A stretch of DNA of 31,144 nt from DASQGA01 sp035535315 (GTDB lineage Bacteria; Actinomycetota; Thermoleophilia; Gaiellales; Gaiellaceae): the NCBI GenBank assembly GCA_035535315.1, contig DATLQD010000169.1, positions 1-31,144 of the forward strand, read 5' to 3'. This document shows positions 29,268 through 31,144 of this stretch, in pieces. The notes beneath the pieces were generated by a model. The model did not search any database. It worked only from the letters and a program-made list of their open reading frames with translations, and was not told where the DNA came from. Positions within the stretch are counted from its first letter, which is position 1. Every line of letters begins with the position of its first letter. Both the position numbers and the translations under genes were made by a program.

Positions 29268-31144
29268 ATGGCAACGACCGCCTCTCTCTGGGGCGAGCTC
29301 CTCACGGCAGAGGAGGTCGCGTACACGACGGTCGTCCCGCCGCGGGAGCCTCGTCTCACTGCGATCCCGTCCGATCTCCACCCCCGGCTTGTGGAGGCGC
29401 TCCGCGCCCGTGGCGTCGACCAGCTCTACGAGCACCAGGTCGAGGCCCTGGAAGCGGCGCGGCGCGGCGCGAACGTCATCGTCTCAACGGGCACCGCGAG
29501 CGGGAAGACGCTCGCCTTCAACCTCCCGGTGCTGGACGCGCTCGCAACCGACCCGAAGCAGCGGACGCTTTACCTCTACCCGACGAAGGCGCTCGCGCAG
29601 GATCAAGCGCGGAGCCTGGCCGAATTCAAGCTCCCGCGCCTGCGGTCGGCGATCTACGACGGCGACACCCCGTCCGAGCAACGCTGGCAGATCAGGAAGT
29701 GGGCCAACCTCATCCTCACAAACCCGGACATGCTGAACGTCGGGCTCCTGCCCCATCACGACCGCTGGGGAGACGTCCTCCAGAACCTGCGCTACGTCGT
29801 CGTCGACGAAGCCCACGTCTACCGCGGCGTCTTCGGCTCTCACGTCGCAAACGTCCTCAGGCGGCTGCGCCGGGCCGCGGCCATCTACGGCGCGGAGCCG
29901 CAGTTTCTCCTCGCCTCCGCGACGATCGCGAACCCCGGACAACAGGCGCGCGCCCTCCTCGGCGTCGACGCGACCGTGGTGGATGCCGACGCGGCGCCCC
30001 AGGCAGAGCGGACCATCCTCCTCTGGAACCCTCCACTCCTCGACGCCGAGCTTGGCGTCCGAGCGAGCGCACTCGGCGACGGCTCCCGGATCCTCGCCGA
30101 GCTCGTCTCCCACGGCCTCCGGACGATCTGCTTCACGAAGTCCCGGAAGGCGGCCGAGCTCGTCCACCGGTTCACGTGCGAGCGCGTCCCAGAACTCGCC
30201 GGGCGCCTCTCGCCCTACCGCGCCGGTTACACGCCGTCACAGCGGCGGGAGATCGAGCGACGGCTCGTAGAGGGCGAGCTCCTCGGTGTGACAGCGACGG
30301 ACGCGCTCGAGCTCGGCATCGACGTAGGGACGCTGGATTGCGCCCTGACGATCGGCTTCCCAGGGACGGTCGCGAGCCTCAGGCAGCGCTGGGGAAGGGC
30401 CGGGCGACAGACTGCCGGTCTCGCGGTTCTCGTCGCGAGCGAGGACGCGCTCGACCAGTTCTTCATGCGAGAGCCCGAAGCCTTGCTCGAGCGCCGGGTC
30501 GAGGCGGCCATCCTCGACGGCACAAATCCGCGAGTCCTGGACGGCCACGTTCGCGCTGCCGCCTTCGAGGCTCCGCTCGACGACGCAGACCGAGAGATCC
30601 TCGGCGACGCGGCGCTGGAGCGAGCGGAGGTCCTGGCGAACGCCGGGGACCTTCGCCGGAGCAACGGAAGCTACGTCTGGGCCGGACGGGACTACCCGGC
30701 CGCGCGCCTCTCGCTCCGCTCGTCGACCCCGGATGCGGTCGCGATCGTCGACGCGACCACCGGCGCCATCCTCGGCGTCGTCGAACAGGAGCGCGCGCAC
30801 TCTACGGTGCACGAAGGAGCGATCTATCTCCATCTCGGCGAGTCCTACCGGGTGATCGCGCTCGACCTGGAAAACCGCACCGCGGTCGTCGAGCCCTTCT
30901 CCGGGGACTACTACACCCAGGCGAAGAAGGAGACGATGACTGCGATCGAGGCGGTGGAGCTTTCCGGGCGGCGACTCGGTCTGGAGGCGTCCTTCGGGCA
31001 AGTCAGCGTCACTGAGCAGGTGGTCGGCTACCAGAAGCGCTCGATCCGGGACGGCGAGCAAATCGACCTCGTTACGCTCGACCTCCCGCCGACCACGTTC
31101 GAGACCGAGGCCGTGTGGTACCTGCCGGAGCCGGAGATGCTCGA
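29268..31144 (+). CDS. DEAH-box superfamily 2 helicase, MrfA/YprA (Hrq1-like) type, 3' end cut by window
   Basis: The frame is open from the ATG at 29268 to the right edge, giving 625 residues of a protein usually near 750. Seen: the Q-like YEHQVEAL, Walker A STGTASGKT, YLYPTKALAQDQ (Ia), TNPDML, the DEAH box VVVDEAHVYRG, motif III LASATIANP, ICFTKSRKAAE (IV), TDALELGIDVG (V) and RQRWGRAGRQ (VI). The DUF1998/zinc-binding C-terminal part should begin near the end of the visible sequence. MrfA proteins are 3'-5' DNA helicases for repair of mitomycin-type cross-links and adducts. A leaderless-type promoter (TACCAT) precedes it, sharing its TA with the divergent thiD promoter. Confidence 0.92.
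   Translation, partial: MATTASLWGELLTAEEVAYTTVVPPREPRLTAIPSDLHPRLVEALRARGVDQLYEHQVEALEAARRGANVIVSTGTASGKTLAFNLPVLDALATDPKQRTLYLYPTKALAQDQARSLAEFKLPRLRSAIYDGDTPSEQRWQIRKWANLILTNPDMLNVGLLPHHDRWGDVLQNLRYVVVDEAHVYRGVFGSHVANVLRRLRRAAAIYGAEPQFLLASATIANPGQQARALLGVDATVVDADAAPQAERTILLWNPPLLDAELGVRASALGDGSRILAELVSHGLRTICFTKSRKAAELVHRFTCERVPELAGRLSPYRAGYTPSQRREIERRLVEGELLGVTATDALELGIDVGTLDCALTIGFPGTVASLRQRWGRAGRQTAGLAVLVASEDALDQFFMREPEALLERRVEAAILDGTNPRVLDGHVRAAAFEAPLDDADREILGDAALERAEVLANAGDLRRSNGSYVWAGRDYPAARLSLRSSTPDAVAIVDATTGAILGVVEQERAHSTVHEGAIYLHLGESYRVIALDLENRTAVVEPFSGDYYTQAKKETMTAIEAVELSGRRLGLEASFGQVSVTEQVVGYQKRSIRDGEQIDLVTLDLPPTTFETEAVWYLPEPEML

Noticed and set aside
29239..29268. TPP riboswitch for thiD-thiL
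   Set aside because: Only 25 bp separate thiD from the divergent helicase, far too short for a TPP riboswitch.
28358..31015. An 885-codon open frame on the plus strand across thiL/thiD and the helicase
   Set aside because: It is Arg/Pro/Ala-rich with no domain signature and runs antisense to thiL and thiD and out of frame with the helicase. In DNA this GC-rich such long empty frames are common.
1..31144. Mobile elements, CRISPR, tRNA or rRNA genes
   Set aside because: No transposase, integrase, direct-repeat array or recognisable tRNA/rRNA sequence was found, and gene gaps are too small to hold most of these.

Overview
The window looks like chromosomal DNA of a GC-rich actinomycete-type bacterium. 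Evidence: strong GC bias at third codon positions, frequent GTG starts, many -10 boxes of the form TANNNT followed 6 or 7 nt later by a start codon (leaderless mRNAs), and families common in Actinomycetota (LigAB-type dioxygenase, actinobacterial-type PolX with a PHP domain, polyprenol-mannose synthase, MrfA-like helicase). A deep lineage such as Thermoleophilia is possible, but I cannot prove it from sequence alone. Gene packing is extreme: almost every same-strand junction is a 4-bp NTGA overlap and several convergent genes overlap at their 3' ends. No rRNA, tRNA, CRISPR, IS element or phage gene was seen, and no gene-free stretch exceeds about 130 bp.

Region 1 (1-15086) is a catabolic island for aromatic or related ring compounds, in four transcription blocks. 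Block A (minus, 4461 down to 1) encodes an acetoacetate-decarboxylase-like protein, a fumarylacetoacetate-hydrolase-family enzyme, an aldehyde dehydrogenase and an HpaB-type flavin hydroxylase that runs off the left edge. Block B (plus, 4539-5950) encodes an SDR dehydrogenase and a GntR/FCD regulator, divergent from A across a 77-bp gap with a near-palindromic GGATAC-A-GTATAC element. Block C (minus, 11334 down to 5922) is an overlapping operon: HpaI-like aldolase, dihydroorotate-dehydrogenase-like flavoprotein, cytochrome P450, LigA, LigB, DUF6282 amidohydrolase, DUF2218 protein. Block D (plus, 11355-15086) encodes an aldehyde dehydrogenase, a class III aminotransferase, an IclR regulator and a cupin, divergent from C across a TGTGA-N7-TCACA inverted repeat. 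Together these supply ring hydroxylation or O-dealkylation (HpaB, P450), extradiol ring opening (LigAB), semialdehyde oxidation (ALDHs), hydrolysis or hydration (FAH, DUF6282) and retro-aldol cleavage (HpaI-like). The gene set resembles a hybrid of the homoprotocatechuate (hpa) and protocatechuate-4,5 (lig) pathways, but the substrate is unknown.

Region 2 (15083-18863, minus) is a three-gene overlapping operon: a secreted LytM/M23 peptidase, then a PEP-synthase-like enzyme split into an ATP-grasp protein and a protein carrying the swivelling phospho-histidine domain. Region 3 (18979-23418) holds acetyl-CoA synthetase, a TauE/SafE permease split into two half-size genes, trehalose-6-phosphate phosphatase and a proline-racemase-family enzyme. 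Region 4 (23436-31144) holds housekeeping genes: a PLP decarboxylase coupled to PolX, polyprenol-phosphate mannosyltransferase, thioredoxin with a clear terminator, thiL-thiD, and a DEAH helicase cut by the right edge.

The most distinctive observations are the P450-LigAB-DUF6282-DUF2218 operon, the two candidate operators between divergent catabolic blocks, and a run of leaderless promoters, one of them a symmetric shared -10 driving otsB and the TauE pair in opposite directions.
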